A stretch of DNA of 64,000 bases from Clostridiales bacterium (lineage in GTDB: Bacteria; Bacillota; Clostridia; Peptostreptococcales; Anaerovoracaceae), in the NCBI GenBank assembly GCA_022773945.1, contig JALFNS010000013.1, positions 1 to 64,000 on the forward strand. The letters run 5' to 3'. The translations under genes and the position numbers were made by a program. Positions 23,140 to 30,883 of this stretch are shown here, in pieces; the stretch's first letter is position 1; each line of letters begins with the position of its first letter. The notes under the pieces were generated by a model. It ran no database searches and had not been told where the DNA came from. It saw only the letters and a list, made by a program, of their open reading frames with translations.

Positions 23140-24874
23140 ACATCATCACCACGATCATGAACATCACGACCACGATCACGGCTGCAGCAGCTGCGGATGC
23201 GCATGCTGCGGCGGTGAATCGGAATTCGAAATAGGAGAGAGAAGAGAATACACATTCACCGGTTTTATGAGAGATCACAGGCGGGACGTTATTGAACTTG
23301 CCATAGGAGCTGTGCTCTTCATCGCAGGGGTAATAACCGAGTATACGGATGTGATCTGGCCGGTGGTTCTTATCATAAGCCTGGTGGCATATGTGATTCT
23401 GGGTAAAGGCGTTCTCGGAGCTACTGTCACAAACCTGAAAGCAGGCAGGATATTCGACGAGAACTTTCTCATGACGGTAGCGACAATAGCAGCCTTCTGC
23501 ATAGGAGATTTCCCGGAAGCAGCGGGCATCATGCTCTTTTACCGAATAGGAGAAATGTTTGAGGATGTATCTCTGGAGAAGAGCCGCGCGGACATAGCCG
23601 CCGCCGTTGATATGAGACCGGAAACCATATCACTGGTAAGAGGGGATTCCGTTGAGGAGGTTCCCGCAGAGCAGGGACGCGAGGGAGACATAATCCTGGT
23701 TCAACCCGGAGACAGAATTCCTCTGGACGGCATAGTTACCGAAGGCAGAAGTATCGTGGACACATCTCCGGTAACGGGAGAATCTCAGCCTGTAACCCTT
23801 CAGGAGGGAGATAAGGTTTACTCCGGATGTATCAATATGAGGGGTGTAATAAAGCTGAGAGTGACGGCAGAGCTGGGTGAATCCATGGTTTCCAGAATAC
23901 TCAGGTCCGTGGAAGAGGCAGCTGCATCCAAGCCGAAAATCGACAAGTTCATAACTAAATTCGCGGCTGTATACACACCTGTAGTCGTTATACTGGCGGC
24001 AGCGGTGGCGCTGGTGCCGCCGGCAGTGTCGGTTATCACGGGAGGAACGGCCATGTGGCAGCAGTGGATACTGACGGGCATAACCTTCCTGGTTATAAGC
24101 TGCCCATGCGCCATGGTTATCAGCGTGCCTCTCGCATATTTCCTCGGTATAGGCAAGGCCTCGGGAGAGGGGATACTCTTCAAGAGCGGTCTGGCTCTGG
24201 AAGGCCTGAGAAAAATCAAGGTTGTAGCATTTGACAAGACGGGAACCATAACGAAGGGGGTAGTGGAGGACAAGGGCCTTCTGGACGCGGACAGAAAGGA
24301 TGATGATTTCCTTACGGCTTTTGCGAACAAGACGGTTACGGGAGACGAACCGAAGGAAGACGCAGCATCGGGAATCAGTAAACTCAAGAAACTGGGCATC
24401 AAGGCCGCCATGCTGACGGGAGACAAGAAGGACCGCGCAAAGGCAATAGGCGATATGGTGGGTATAGAAGAGAAAAACATAAGATCTCAGCTTTTGCCTG
24501 AAGACAAGCTGAATGCCCTTCTGGGACTTCGTGAGGAGCACGGGCCGATAATGTTCGTGGGGGACGGAATAAACGATGCCCCCGTGCTGGCAGGAGCCGA
24601 CGTGGGGGCAGCTATGGGTGAAGGTACGGATGCCGCCATCGAAGCGGCGGACATCCTCTTCATGAATTCGAATATTGAAGCCGTTCCCCGGTCTTTTGAA
24701 ATCGCCGGGAAGACGGGAAGAATCGCTGTTGAGAATATAGTAATCTCTCTGGCAATCAAGCTCGCAGTCATGGCCCTCGGTCTGGCCGGCTTCGCCAACA
24801 TATGGTTCGCCATATTCGCCGACACGGGAGTCGCTATGATCTGCATACTCAATTCCATAAGAATGCTGCGATAG
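23132..24874 (+). CDS. P1B-type metal-exporting ATPase with shortened nucleotide-binding domain
   Basis: A 580-residue membrane protein of the Cd/Zn/Pb ATPase class. The N-terminus is a histidine-rich and cysteine-rich tail (HHHHDHEHHDHDHGCSSCGC) in place of an HMA domain. The actuator motif TGES, the metal-site CPC in ISCPCAM, the phosphorylation motif DKTGT and the hinge GDGINDAP are all present. Between DKTGT and MLTGD there are only about 60 residues, against roughly 130 in CadA or ZntA, and the HP motif that holds ATP is missing. The frame is continuous. It is coupled to the repressor gene and should export Zn, Cd or Pb if active. Confidence 0.88.
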   Translation: MSEHHHHDHEHHDHDHGCSSCGCACCGGESEFEIGERREYTFTGFMRDHRRDVIELAIGAVLFIAGVITEYTDVIWPVVLIISLVAYVILGKGVLGATVTNLKAGRIFDENFLMTVATIAAFCIGDFPEAAGIMLFYRIGEMFEDVSLEKSRADIAAAVDMRPETISLVRGDSVEEVPAEQGREGDIILVQPGDRIPLDGIVTEGRSIVDTSPVTGESQPVTLQEGDKVYSGCINMRGVIKLRVTAELGESMVSRILRSVEEAAASKPKIDKFITKFAAVYTPVVVILAAAVALVPPAVSVITGGTAMWQQWILTGITFLVISCPCAMVISVPLAYFLGIGKASGEGILFKSGLALEGLRKIKVVAFDKTGTITKGVVEDKGLLDADRKDDDFLTAFANKTVTGDEPKEDAASGISKLKKLGIKAAMLTGDKKDRAKAIGDMVGIEEKNIRSQLLPEDKLNALLGLREEHGPIMFVGDGINDAPVLAGADVGAAMGEGTDAAIEAADILFMNSNIEAVPRSFEIAGKTGRIAVENIVISLAIKLAVMALGLAGFANIWFAIFADTGVAMICILNSIRMLR

Positions 24875-24881
24875 AACTTTA

Positions 24882-26027
24882 TCAGCAGCTTTCGGAGAAG
24901 CAGCCCAGGAAGTGGAATTCCTCGCATTCCTCCGAAAGGCTGTCCAGCATGTGAAGTATATCCTCGGAGTAAACCGAACCGTCGAAATCAAAGTAGAACA
25001 TGAAATCGAAGTCACTGCCCGGTATCGGTCGGGATTCCAGCTTCGTGATGTTGATTCCCAGCGCCGCGAAGCGTGAGAGAATGTTGTACAGTGCCGACGG
25101 AATGTGTGGCAGGGACAGTATGAGACTGAACTTGTCAGCTCCCGGGTATACTTCCATCTCTTTTGAGATGCATATGAATCTGGTGTAGTTGTTCTCGTTG
25201 TTTTGAACGTTCGTCTTCAGAGGCTCCAGGCCGTAGATGCGCATGCAGTCCTCGGAGGAGATGGCAGCCACATCGGTTCTGTCTCCCTCGGAAATCATTC
25301 TGGCCGCTGCCGCCGTGTTCTCGTTCGGCGTAACCTTGACTCCCGGCATTGATTTGATGAAATCACTGCATTGACCCAGGGCCTGCGGATGGGAGATTAT
25401 CTCCTTTATGTCTTCGAGCTTAGTGCCCGGTTTGGCCAGGAGATTGTGGCATACGTGAAGGCGTATTGTCTTAGCTATATGGAAGCTGCAGCTTCTCATG
25501 AGGTCGTAAACAGCCGTCACGGAGCCGTAGGAGCTGTTGTCTATAGGCAGCACTCCGTAGCGGCAGAGTCCCTTCTCGACGGCGTTGAACACGCCCTCGA
25601 AGCTGTTGAAATACATTATTTCGGGACGGCGAAAAATCTTCTCGGCTGCCGCCTGTGAGAATGAGCCTTCCGTTCCCTGGCAGGCCACGGAGGCACTCTT
25701 AGGCAGGGTTTTGTCCGTACGGGCGATAGCTTCCTCGATTGCCGACGATACGGATGAAGGCCTGTCCATACTCAGCACCTGGTGAGATTTACTTATATTG
25801 AAGATGCTGTTGAAGAGAAGGTTGACGTACTCCTGATATTTCTCGGGAGCCTTGCCGCACATATTGACGATTATCTCTTTCTCGCGTGCGGGATTGTTAA
25901 CGGGAACCCCGTCCTTCATTTTGACCTGTGCCACTTCACCGGCAATGTCCATGCGCTCGGTGAAAAGCTCCAGAATACTGTCATCAATCTCATCTATTCT
26001 CTTTCTTAAATCTTTTAACTCTGTCAT
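24882..26027 (-). CDS. pheA: Bifunctional chorismate mutase/prephenate dehydratase PheA
   Basis: A 381-residue enzyme leading to phenylpyruvate. Residues 1 to about 85 are an AroQ-type chorismate mutase (LRKRIDEIDDSILELFTERM). The dehydratase domain starts near 108 with VACQGTEGSFSQAAAEKIF and contains the conserved T-R-F of NNYTRFICIS. The C-terminal ACT domain (about 295-375) has the Phe-binding ESRP motif in KLESRPIP. It is the last gene of the aroF-tyrA-aroA-pheA operon and overlaps aroA by four bases (ATGA). It converges with the ATPase gene after only 7 bases. Confidence 0.96.
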   Translation of the reverse strand: MTELKDLRKRIDEIDDSILELFTERMDIAGEVAQVKMKDGVPVNNPAREKEIIVNMCGKAPEKYQEYVNLLFNSIFNISKSHQVLSMDRPSSVSSAIEEAIARTDKTLPKSASVACQGTEGSFSQAAAEKIFRRPEIMYFNSFEGVFNAVEKGLCRYGVLPIDNSSYGSVTAVYDLMRSCSFHIAKTIRLHVCHNLLAKPGTKLEDIKEIISHPQALGQCSDFIKSMPGVKVTPNENTAAAARMISEGDRTDVAAISSEDCMRIYGLEPLKTNVQNNENNYTRFICISKEMEVYPGADKFSLILSLPHIPSALYNILSRFAALGINITKLESRPIPGSDFDFMFYFDFDGSVYSEDILHMLDSLSEECEEFHFLGCFSESC

Positions 26028-27286
26028 ATTTCCTCCAAGTCAGTTTCTGTAACACCGCCAAGTGAGCTGAAGTCATCGAAGAAATCCGGGTAGGATTTTT
26101 TTACTGCTCCCGAATCCTCTATTGTAACTTCGCTATCGCAAAGGCATGAGGCTATGGCTGCCGCCATGGCTATTCTGTGATCGTTAAAGCTGTTAACCGT
26201 ACCGCCCTTAAGGGAAGGTACGCCGTCTATGGTTATTGTGCTCTCATCAGCCGATGCCTGCCCGCCCAGAGAGGTGAGCAGGGCGGTGACGGATGCGACT
26301 CTGTCCGATTCCTTGATGCGAAGCCTCTCTATTCCGCTGATATGTGATGTTCCCTCCGCCGAAGCCAGAAGCACGGCCAGCGGAGGTACTATATCGGGCA
26401 TCTGGGAAACGTCACAATCTATACTGTGAAGATTTCCACCTCTGACTCTGAGAGAAATGAGATTACCGTTGAGTTCAGTGATTTCCATAGAGGCGCCGGC
26501 CCTGTTCAGGAGCTTCATGATGGCGCTGTCCGGCTGAGCGGACTCCGGATTGAGTCCTCTGCATGTTATATCTCCGCCCAGAGCTCCGCATACGAGCCAG
26601 AAAGCTGAATTCGACCAGTCGCCTTCAACTGCCGTATCTCCCGAGTCAGTGTATTTCTGATTGCCCGGTATGTGATAGGTTGTCAGACCTTCCGCATTTG
26701 TCGTTTCATCTATAATGATTCCGAAGGAGTGAATCACTCCCAGAGTCAGAGCAACATATCCTGCCGATTCAAGCGGCGTGGTAAGCCTGATGCGGCTGTC
26801 GCCATCCAGCAGCGGCAGGGCGAAGAGAAGTCCTGTGATGTACTGTGAGCTTACATTTCCCGGCAGAGTGAAATCTCCGGGATTGAGACGCCCTGTAACC
26901 TTGAAAATGACTTCATTGTTTCCGTCCTCGAAGGAGCATCCGTGAGCGATCATCTCCTCTCTGAGAGGGGATACGGGCCTTGAGGGGAGTTTGCCCCGTC
27001 CTGTGAAGACTGCCTCATCTCCCACAGCCATGGCTACGGGGAGGAGAAACCTGAGTGTCGAGCCGCTCTCTCCGCAGTCAAGCAGGGGATGCTCCGTCTC
27101 AAGAGCAGCGAGGCATCTCTTCGTTGCCGCTATATCTTCCGAGAAGGAGGGGATGTCGTCAATGGCCTTTGCGCATCCGTCCGCACGCGACAGCATCCTG
27201 GCGATGAGGAGTCTGTGAGCGTGGGATTTAGATGGCATGGCATCGATTACGCCATTAAGTTTAACCGGATGTATTGTCGTGTTCAT
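26024..27286 (-). CDS. aroA: EPSP synthase (3-phosphoshikimate 1-carboxyvinyltransferase)
   Basis: A 420-residue enzyme of the shikimate pathway joining shikimate-3-phosphate and phosphoenolpyruvate. Visible blocks are AMPSKSHAHRLLIA (about 12-25), CGESGSTLRFLLPVA, GNVSSQYITGLLFALP, RIKESDRVASV and the C-terminal NDHRIAMA. Length is normal. Its stop overlaps the pheA start, and only two bases separate it from tyrA upstream. Confidence 0.97.
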   Translation of the reverse strand: MNTTIHPVKLNGVIDAMPSKSHAHRLLIARMLSRADGCAKAIDDIPSFSEDIAATKRCLAALETEHPLLDCGESGSTLRFLLPVAMAVGDEAVFTGRGKLPSRPVSPLREEMIAHGCSFEDGNNEVIFKVTGRLNPGDFTLPGNVSSQYITGLLFALPLLDGDSRIRLTTPLESAGYVALTLGVIHSFGIIIDETTNAEGLTTYHIPGNQKYTDSGDTAVEGDWSNSAFWLVCGALGGDITCRGLNPESAQPDSAIMKLLNRAGASMEITELNGNLISLRVRGGNLHSIDCDVSQMPDIVPPLAVLLASAEGTSHISGIERLRIKESDRVASVTALLTSLGGQASADESTITIDGVPSLKGGTVNSFNDHRIAMAAAIASCLCDSEVTIEDSGAVKKSYPDFFDDFSSLGGVTETDLEEI

Positions 27287-27288
27287 TA

Positions 27289-28128
27289 TCAGAATAATTC
27301 TCCGTCTATGTATTCTTTAGCTCTGCGTCCGTCATAGAGCAGTTTCTTGAGGGTGACCGCATCGCCTTCTGCGATGGCATCCCTGTATTTCGTCAGATTA
27401 TCAACAAGGGTGTCGATTTCTCTGAGAAGGTTCTCCGAATTCTCAAGGAAAAGCTCGGTCCACATTGTTTCATTAAGTTTGGCTACACGAGTCAGATCCA
27501 GATAGCTTCCTGCCGAGAAACCCGCGTGCTCCATGGCTGTCGGGCTTTTGATGTAGGAGCTTGAGACCACGTGAGCCAGCTGGGATGTGAAGGCGATTCG
27601 CCTGTCGTGCTCCGCAGGAGTGGTAATTTCTATATGGTTGAAGCCTATATCCATAAAGAGCTTCTTGAGAGCTTCAAGCTTCTGTATCGGGCATGAGGAT
27701 GCCATGAGAATCATGGATCCGCCCTCGAAGAGTGTGGCGTCCGCATTGTCGAAGCCTGAGTGTTCCAGACCTGCCATAGGATGTCCGCCAACGAATATGA
27801 AACCTTTCTCCTCGGCTATCGGAGAGATTTTCTCGCATACGCACTCCTTGACGCCTCCGCAGTCGATGACGAGAGTATCGGGACTGATAAGGTCGCAGTT
27901 CTCCTCTATAAATTCGATGGATGCCTGAGGGTAGAGTGCTATTATGATAAGATCGCAGGATGCGATGTCATCCTTCTCGAGAGGCTTCTCAATAGCCTTG
28001 ATCAGCATAGCCTTCCTTATGGCCTGATCGGATATGTCGTATCCCATAACGCAGTGATCTGTGTTGTAGCTTATGGCTTTTGCCATGGAGCCTCCTATGA
28101 GGCCCAGTCCTATAATTCCTATGTTCAC
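27289..28128 (-). CDS. tyrA: Prephenate dehydrogenase TyrA
   Basis: A 279-residue NAD-dependent enzyme giving 4-hydroxyphenylpyruvate. It starts with a Rossmann loop (NIGIIGLGLIGGSMAKAI) and has the family block GGHPMAGLEHSGF and the catalytic region HDRRIAFTSQLAHVVSSS. It lacks the C-terminal ACT domain of Bacillus TyrA. The start codon is GTG, with AAGGAGGAAC five bases upstream. Ten bases separate it from aroF. Confidence 0.95.
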   Translation of the reverse strand: MNIGIIGLGLIGGSMAKAISYNTDHCVMGYDISDQAIRKAMLIKAIEKPLEKDDIASCDLIIIALYPQASIEFIEENCDLISPDTLVIDCGGVKECVCEKISPIAEEKGFIFVGGHPMAGLEHSGFDNADATLFEGGSMILMASSCPIQKLEALKKLFMDIGFNHIEITTPAEHDRRIAFTSQLAHVVSSSYIKSPTAMEHAGFSAGSYLDLTRVAKLNETMWTELFLENSENLLREIDTLVDNLTKYRDAIAEGDAVTLKKLLYDGRRAKEYIDGELF

Positions 28129-28138
28129 GGGTTCCTCC

Positions 28139-29152
28139 TTATCTGCCGTTAAAGGCTACCGGCCTGATGGCGTTGACTGCTTTCATTACATCATCGAAGG
28201 CTTCTGGTGTCAGCGACTGAGGTCCGTCGCAAAGTGCCTTTGCAGGGTTGTTGTGAACTTCTATCATAAGCCCGTCTGCTCCTGCCGCTGTAGCGGCCAT
28301 AGCCATCGGTTTAACCAGTGATGCGTTACCTGTGGCGTGGCTCGGGTCGACTATAACCGGCAGGTGTGTCTTCTCCTTGAGGAGAGGTACTGAAGCCAGA
28401 TCCAGCGTGTTTCTCATCGCCGTTTCGAAGGTTCTGATTCCTCTTTCGCAGAGGATTACCTTCTCGTTGCCGCCTGCCATTATGTACTCGGCGCTCATGA
28501 GAAGCTCCTGCAGAGTGCTTGAGAGTCCTCTCTTGAGGAGGATAGGCTTGTCCAGCTTGCCCAGCTCCTTGAGGAGCTCGAAGTTCTGCATGTTTCTGGC
28601 GCCTACCTGTATAACGTCTACGTTTTCGAAGAGAGGCAGATGTGATATGTCCATAACCTCTGTAACGATTGGCAGACCTGTTCTGGCCTTGGCTTCGGAG
28701 AGAAGTCTGATACCTTCGTTTCTCATGCCCTGGAAGGCGTAAGGTGAGGTTCTCGGCTTGAAGGCGCCGCCTCTGTAGAGACCGGCACCGGAGGCCTTGA
28801 CTGATTCGGCTACCGTGCATATCTGTTCCTCGGATTCCACCGAGCACGGACCGGCTATTACCTGGAAGTTTCCGCCTCCGATTTTAACTCCGGGCGCTAT
28901 TTCGATAACAGTGTCGTCCGGGTGGAACTTGCGGTTGGCGTTCTTGTAAGGTTCCTGAACTCTCTTGACGTCCTCAACGATGTCAAGAGCCTGTATCAGA
29001 TCGATATCAACGGAAGCCGTATCGCCTATGAGGCCCATTATCGTCTTCGTTGAACCTTCGGTGAAGTGGATATCGATATTCATTCCCTTAAGCCAGGAAA
29101 TCAGGTTATCAAGCTGCTTCTGTTCAGGATTGCTCTTAAGTATTACTATCAT
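28139..29152 (-). CDS. aroF: DAHP synthase, type I-beta with N-terminal regulatory domain
   Basis: A 337-residue enzyme making the first shikimate-pathway compound from phosphoenolpyruvate and erythrose-4-phosphate. The N-terminal ferredoxin-like domain (about 1-65) resembles the Tyr/Phe-sensing domain of Thermotoga DAHP synthase. The barrel has AGPCSVES, the substrate loop FKPRTSPYAFQG, GARNMQNF, LLKRGL and VDPSHATGN. It is the first enzyme gene of the aromatic operon, behind a leader peptide and attenuator, so both enzyme activity and transcription are probably under Phe/Tyr control. Confidence 0.96.
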   Translation of the reverse strand: MIVILKSNPEQKQLDNLISWLKGMNIDIHFTEGSTKTIMGLIGDTASVDIDLIQALDIVEDVKRVQEPYKNANRKFHPDDTVIEIAPGVKIGGGNFQVIAGPCSVESEEQICTVAESVKASGAGLYRGGAFKPRTSPYAFQGMRNEGIRLLSEAKARTGLPIVTEVMDISHLPLFENVDVIQVGARNMQNFELLKELGKLDKPILLKRGLSSTLQELLMSAEYIMAGGNEKVILCERGIRTFETAMRNTLDLASVPLLKEKTHLPVIVDPSHATGNASLVKPMAMAATAAGADGLMIEVHNNPAKALCDGPQSLTPEAFDDVMKAVNAIRPVAFNGR

Positions 29153-29183
29153 TTTCTGCTCCTTATCTAATGATTTTCTCAGT

Positions 29184-29216
29184 TAAAAAAACTCCGCAGG
29201 GTGGTTTCTGCGGAGT
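29184..29216 (-). terminator. Attenuator (intrinsic terminator) of the aromatic operon
   Basis: On the minus strand ACTCCGCAG (29208-29216) and CTGCGGAGT (29191-29199) form a 9-bp stem followed by seven to eight T. It lies 31 bases after the leader-peptide stop and about 30 bases before the aroF start. A competing pairing is described in the findings. Confidence 0.9.
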
Positions 29217-29246
29217 AATCAAGGTCTGTAGATTTTTATCGGACTT

Positions 29247-29330
29247 TTATTCTGCAGCAAAACACCCTTTACACTTGTAGCCTGTAAAGTAGTAAAAGTA
29301 ATATTCAGCTGCAAAAAATCTGCCTGTCAT
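29247..29330 (-). CDS. Phe/Tyr-rich leader peptide of the aromatic operon
   Basis: A 27-residue peptide, with the segment RFFAAEYYFYYFTGYKCKGCF; five Tyr and six Phe fall in 27 codons. It starts at an ATG with AAAGGAC a few bases upstream. Such clusters of regulatory codons are the mark of ribosome-mediated attenuation, as in pheL. The reading frame is open further upstream, but the ribosome site and the promoter position favour this start. A longer 64-residue reading begins before the promoter and is unlikely. Confidence 0.88.
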   Translation of the reverse strand: MTGRFFAAEYYFYYFTGYKCKGCFAAE

Positions 29331-29361
29331 GGGTAGTGTCCTTTCTTTATTATCTGACTGC

Positions 29362-29390
29362 ATTTTAACACCTCTCACCGGAGTTGTAAA
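29362..29390 (-). promoter_or_regulatory. Promoter of the aromatic operon
   Basis: On the minus strand TTTACA (29385-29390), a 17-base spacer and TAAAAT (29362-29367), about 32 bases before the leader-peptide ATG. Confidence 0.7.
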
Positions 29391-29464
29391 GTATATTTTG
29401 TTAAAACTTACAAAAATATTTAAACTTTTTATTGAACTCAAACAAAAGCGCCTTTTCTCTTTTG

Positions 29465-29493
29465 TTGACTGAAAAGGGCTTTGTTGTTAAAAT
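29465..29493 (+). promoter_or_regulatory. Ferritin promoter
   Basis: TTGACT (29465-29470), a 17-base spacer and TAAAAT (29488-29493), 35 bases before the ferritin ATG. No clear Fur box was recognised. Confidence 0.65.
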
Positions 29494-29527
29494 GATTGTA
29501 TATGATACTTATAAGGAGGAAATACAC

Positions 29528-30043
29528 ATGTTATCCAAGAAAGTTACCGAACTGCTCAACAAGCAGGTAAACGCTGAGTTCTATTCAGCATATCTTTATC
29601 TCGATTTTTCAAATTACTACAAGGACGAGGGCCTCGACGGCTATTCGAACTGGTACTACATCCAGGCTCAGGAGGAGAGAGACCATGCTATGCTCTTCAT
29701 CAAGTACCTCCAGCAGAACGGCGAGAGCATCACTCTCGAGGCTATAGACAAGCCGGATAAGGAGTACAAAGCATTCATTGATCCCCTCAACATGGGAGCA
29801 GAGCACGAGAGACTGGTGACTTCAATGATTAACGAAATCTACGCGGCAGCATATGAGGAACATGACTTCAGAACAATGCAGTTCCTCGACTGGTTCGTTA
29901 AGGAACAGGCTGAAGAGGAGGACAACGCTGACGACAACGTTAAGAAGTTCGAACTCTTCGGAAGCGACAGCAGAAGTCTCTACGAACTGGATACGGAGAT
30001 GAAGAACAGAGTTTACACTGCACCGTCACTGGTTTTGGACTAA
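29528..30043 (+). CDS. Bacterial non-haem ferritin
   Basis: A 171-residue iron-storage protein, FtnA-like. Ferroxidase residues are in place: E17 in NAEFYSAYLY, the E-x-x-H pair in QAQEERDHAM (E50, H53), E94 region GAEHERLV and E-Q in VKEQAEEED. Twenty-four such subunits should form an iron-storage shell in the cytoplasm. The start at 29528 follows AAGGAGG; the frame is open for 32 codons upstream, through the promoter. The gene converges on a long non-coding region. Confidence 0.95.
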   Translation: MLSKKVTELLNKQVNAEFYSAYLYLDFSNYYKDEGLDGYSNWYYIQAQEERDHAMLFIKYLQQNGESITLEAIDKPDKEYKAFIDPLNMGAEHERLVTSMINEIYAAAYEEHDFRTMQFLDWFVKEQAEEEDNADDNVKKFELFGSDSRSLYELDTEMKNRVYTAPSLVLD

Positions 30044-30112
30044 GAAGGTTATGTGCGTTGCGGTCTGCGATTGATGTACCGAAGGTAATTGCGGCTTAAG
30101 TCCTCGTCGTAG

Positions 30113-30228
30113 CAGATCATAGATGCTTACTCACAGGAAATAGAATCCCGGGAAAACTCACGAGCTTCGCTCGTTCAAACAGTTCCCGGGATTTTGCTAT
30201 TTCCTGCGCTCATTTCGCATATGATCTG
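30113..30228. repeat. Long imperfect palindrome (about 116 bp)
   Basis: The best arms are 30134-30154 and 30183-30206: CAGGAAATAG pairs with CTATTTCCTG, and AATCCCGGGAA pairs with TTCCCGGGATT, with a 3-base bulge. Inside is a small hairpin ACGAGC-TTC-GCTCGT (30160-30174). Outside, CAGATCAT (30113-30120) pairs with ATGATCTG (30221-30228) across unpaired spacers. There is no T run, so it is not a plain terminator. It lies about 70 bases after the ferritin stop. Confidence 0.85.
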
Positions 30229-30257
30229 ACCTGCTTCAAACCTTTGGATGGAAGATT

Positions 30258-30475
30258 TTCTGATAAAATCCTTCGATTTTGGGTATATTTTGTCAGGAAA
30301 TCTCGCGAATTCTGTCTTTGTGTATAATTACACGCTAGTATACCACGTTTTGGCTCCCATTATATGGATACTGACCCAATCTGCAGCGTTTAAGCTCTCC
30401 CGTAGACTCATGGCTTCTTAACATTTCTCGCGAAAACTGATAAAAAACTTCATATATCAGAGATCTTGTCAGGAA
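30258..30475. repeat. Second, smaller inverted half-site array with 31-32 bp steps
   Basis: TTCTGATAA (30258-30266) is followed 32 bp later by TTGTCAGGAA (30290-30299). CTGATAA (30437-30443, aligned start 30435) is followed 31 bp later by TTGTCAGGAA (30466-30475). The two pairs flank two copies of TCTCGCGAA (30301-30309 and 30426-30434), all placed symmetrically around about 30367. The motif matches the array at 20457-20726 with one or two changed bases. No gene is seen here. Confidence 0.75.
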
Positions 30476-30605
30476 ACTTTAGCACAATAACATATAAAAG
30501 TAGTTTCTTGCCGGCTATCTATACAAGTAAGTGCATAACAGCAGAGTTTATCGCATTAAGCGGCGAGCCAAATTGGTGTGCTTTGTCCTTAATGTATCAG
30601 ATGGC

Positions 30606-30799
30606 AAGTCGCCCACACGGTGCAGTGTGCAAATGTGTTTCCGCAGGAGCAGGAGCAACTGTGTGAGGGCGCGAGCCTGCACGCCGTGGTGAGGAGTGCG
30701 GGGTCTTCCCGCATACGAACAGGCGGGCGGCGAGAGACGAACTTACAGTTGCCTGTGACGAGGACATAGCATATGTACACTGCACCGTGTGGGCGACTT
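30606..30799. repeat. About 195-bp imperfect palindrome with 23-bp perfect terminal arms
   Basis: Positions 30606-30628 and 30777-30799 are exact inverted copies over 23 bp (beginning AAGTCGCCCACACGG). Similarity continues inwards (CAACTGT with ACAGTTG, GCCTG with CAGGC) to a central hairpin TGCGGG-GTCTT-CCCGCA (30697-30713). It is more G+C-rich than its surroundings. No transposase is encoded. It could be a miniature inverted-repeat element or a highly structured RNA; no flanking target duplication was clear. Confidence 0.85.
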
Positions 30800-30832
30800 A
30801 CCACATGTTAATAATAGAAGGACGAAGTTCAC

Positions 30833-30867
30833 AAAAAGAGGCTGCCGCTTAATGCGACAGCCTCTTT
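30833..30867 (-). terminator. Terminator of the hydantoinase gene
   Basis: On the minus strand GAGGCTGTCGC (30854-30864) pairs with GCGGCAGCCTC (30838-30848), followed by TTTTTG. The stem is almost the same as those at 39071-39102 and 20803-20838. Confidence 0.88.
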
Positions 30868-30883
30868 GAATCCGGCAATATCT

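Larger units (their letters stand above)
30044..30883. other. 840-bp convergent non-coding region
   Basis: Between the ferritin stop and the hydantoinase stop there is no credible gene. Short open frames at about 30466-30666 and 30589-30804 run across palindromic sequence and have no ribosome sites or recognisable product. The region holds the 116-bp palindrome, the second half-site array, the 195-bp palindrome and the hydantoinase terminator, in that order. Confidence 0.8.

Noticed and set aside
24231..24430. Frameshift as the cause of the missing ATPase domain
   Set aside because: The reading frame is continuous through this part and all downstream motifs are in the same frame, so an in-frame deletion is the simpler reading.
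29153..29390. T-box riboswitch upstream of aroF
   Set aside because: No T-box sequence or specifier stem was recognised; the Phe/Tyr leader peptide and competing hairpins explain the region.
30589..30804. Possible small cysteine-rich protein on the minus strand
   Set aside because: It reads through the 195-bp palindrome, lacks a ribosome site and resembles no protein family.
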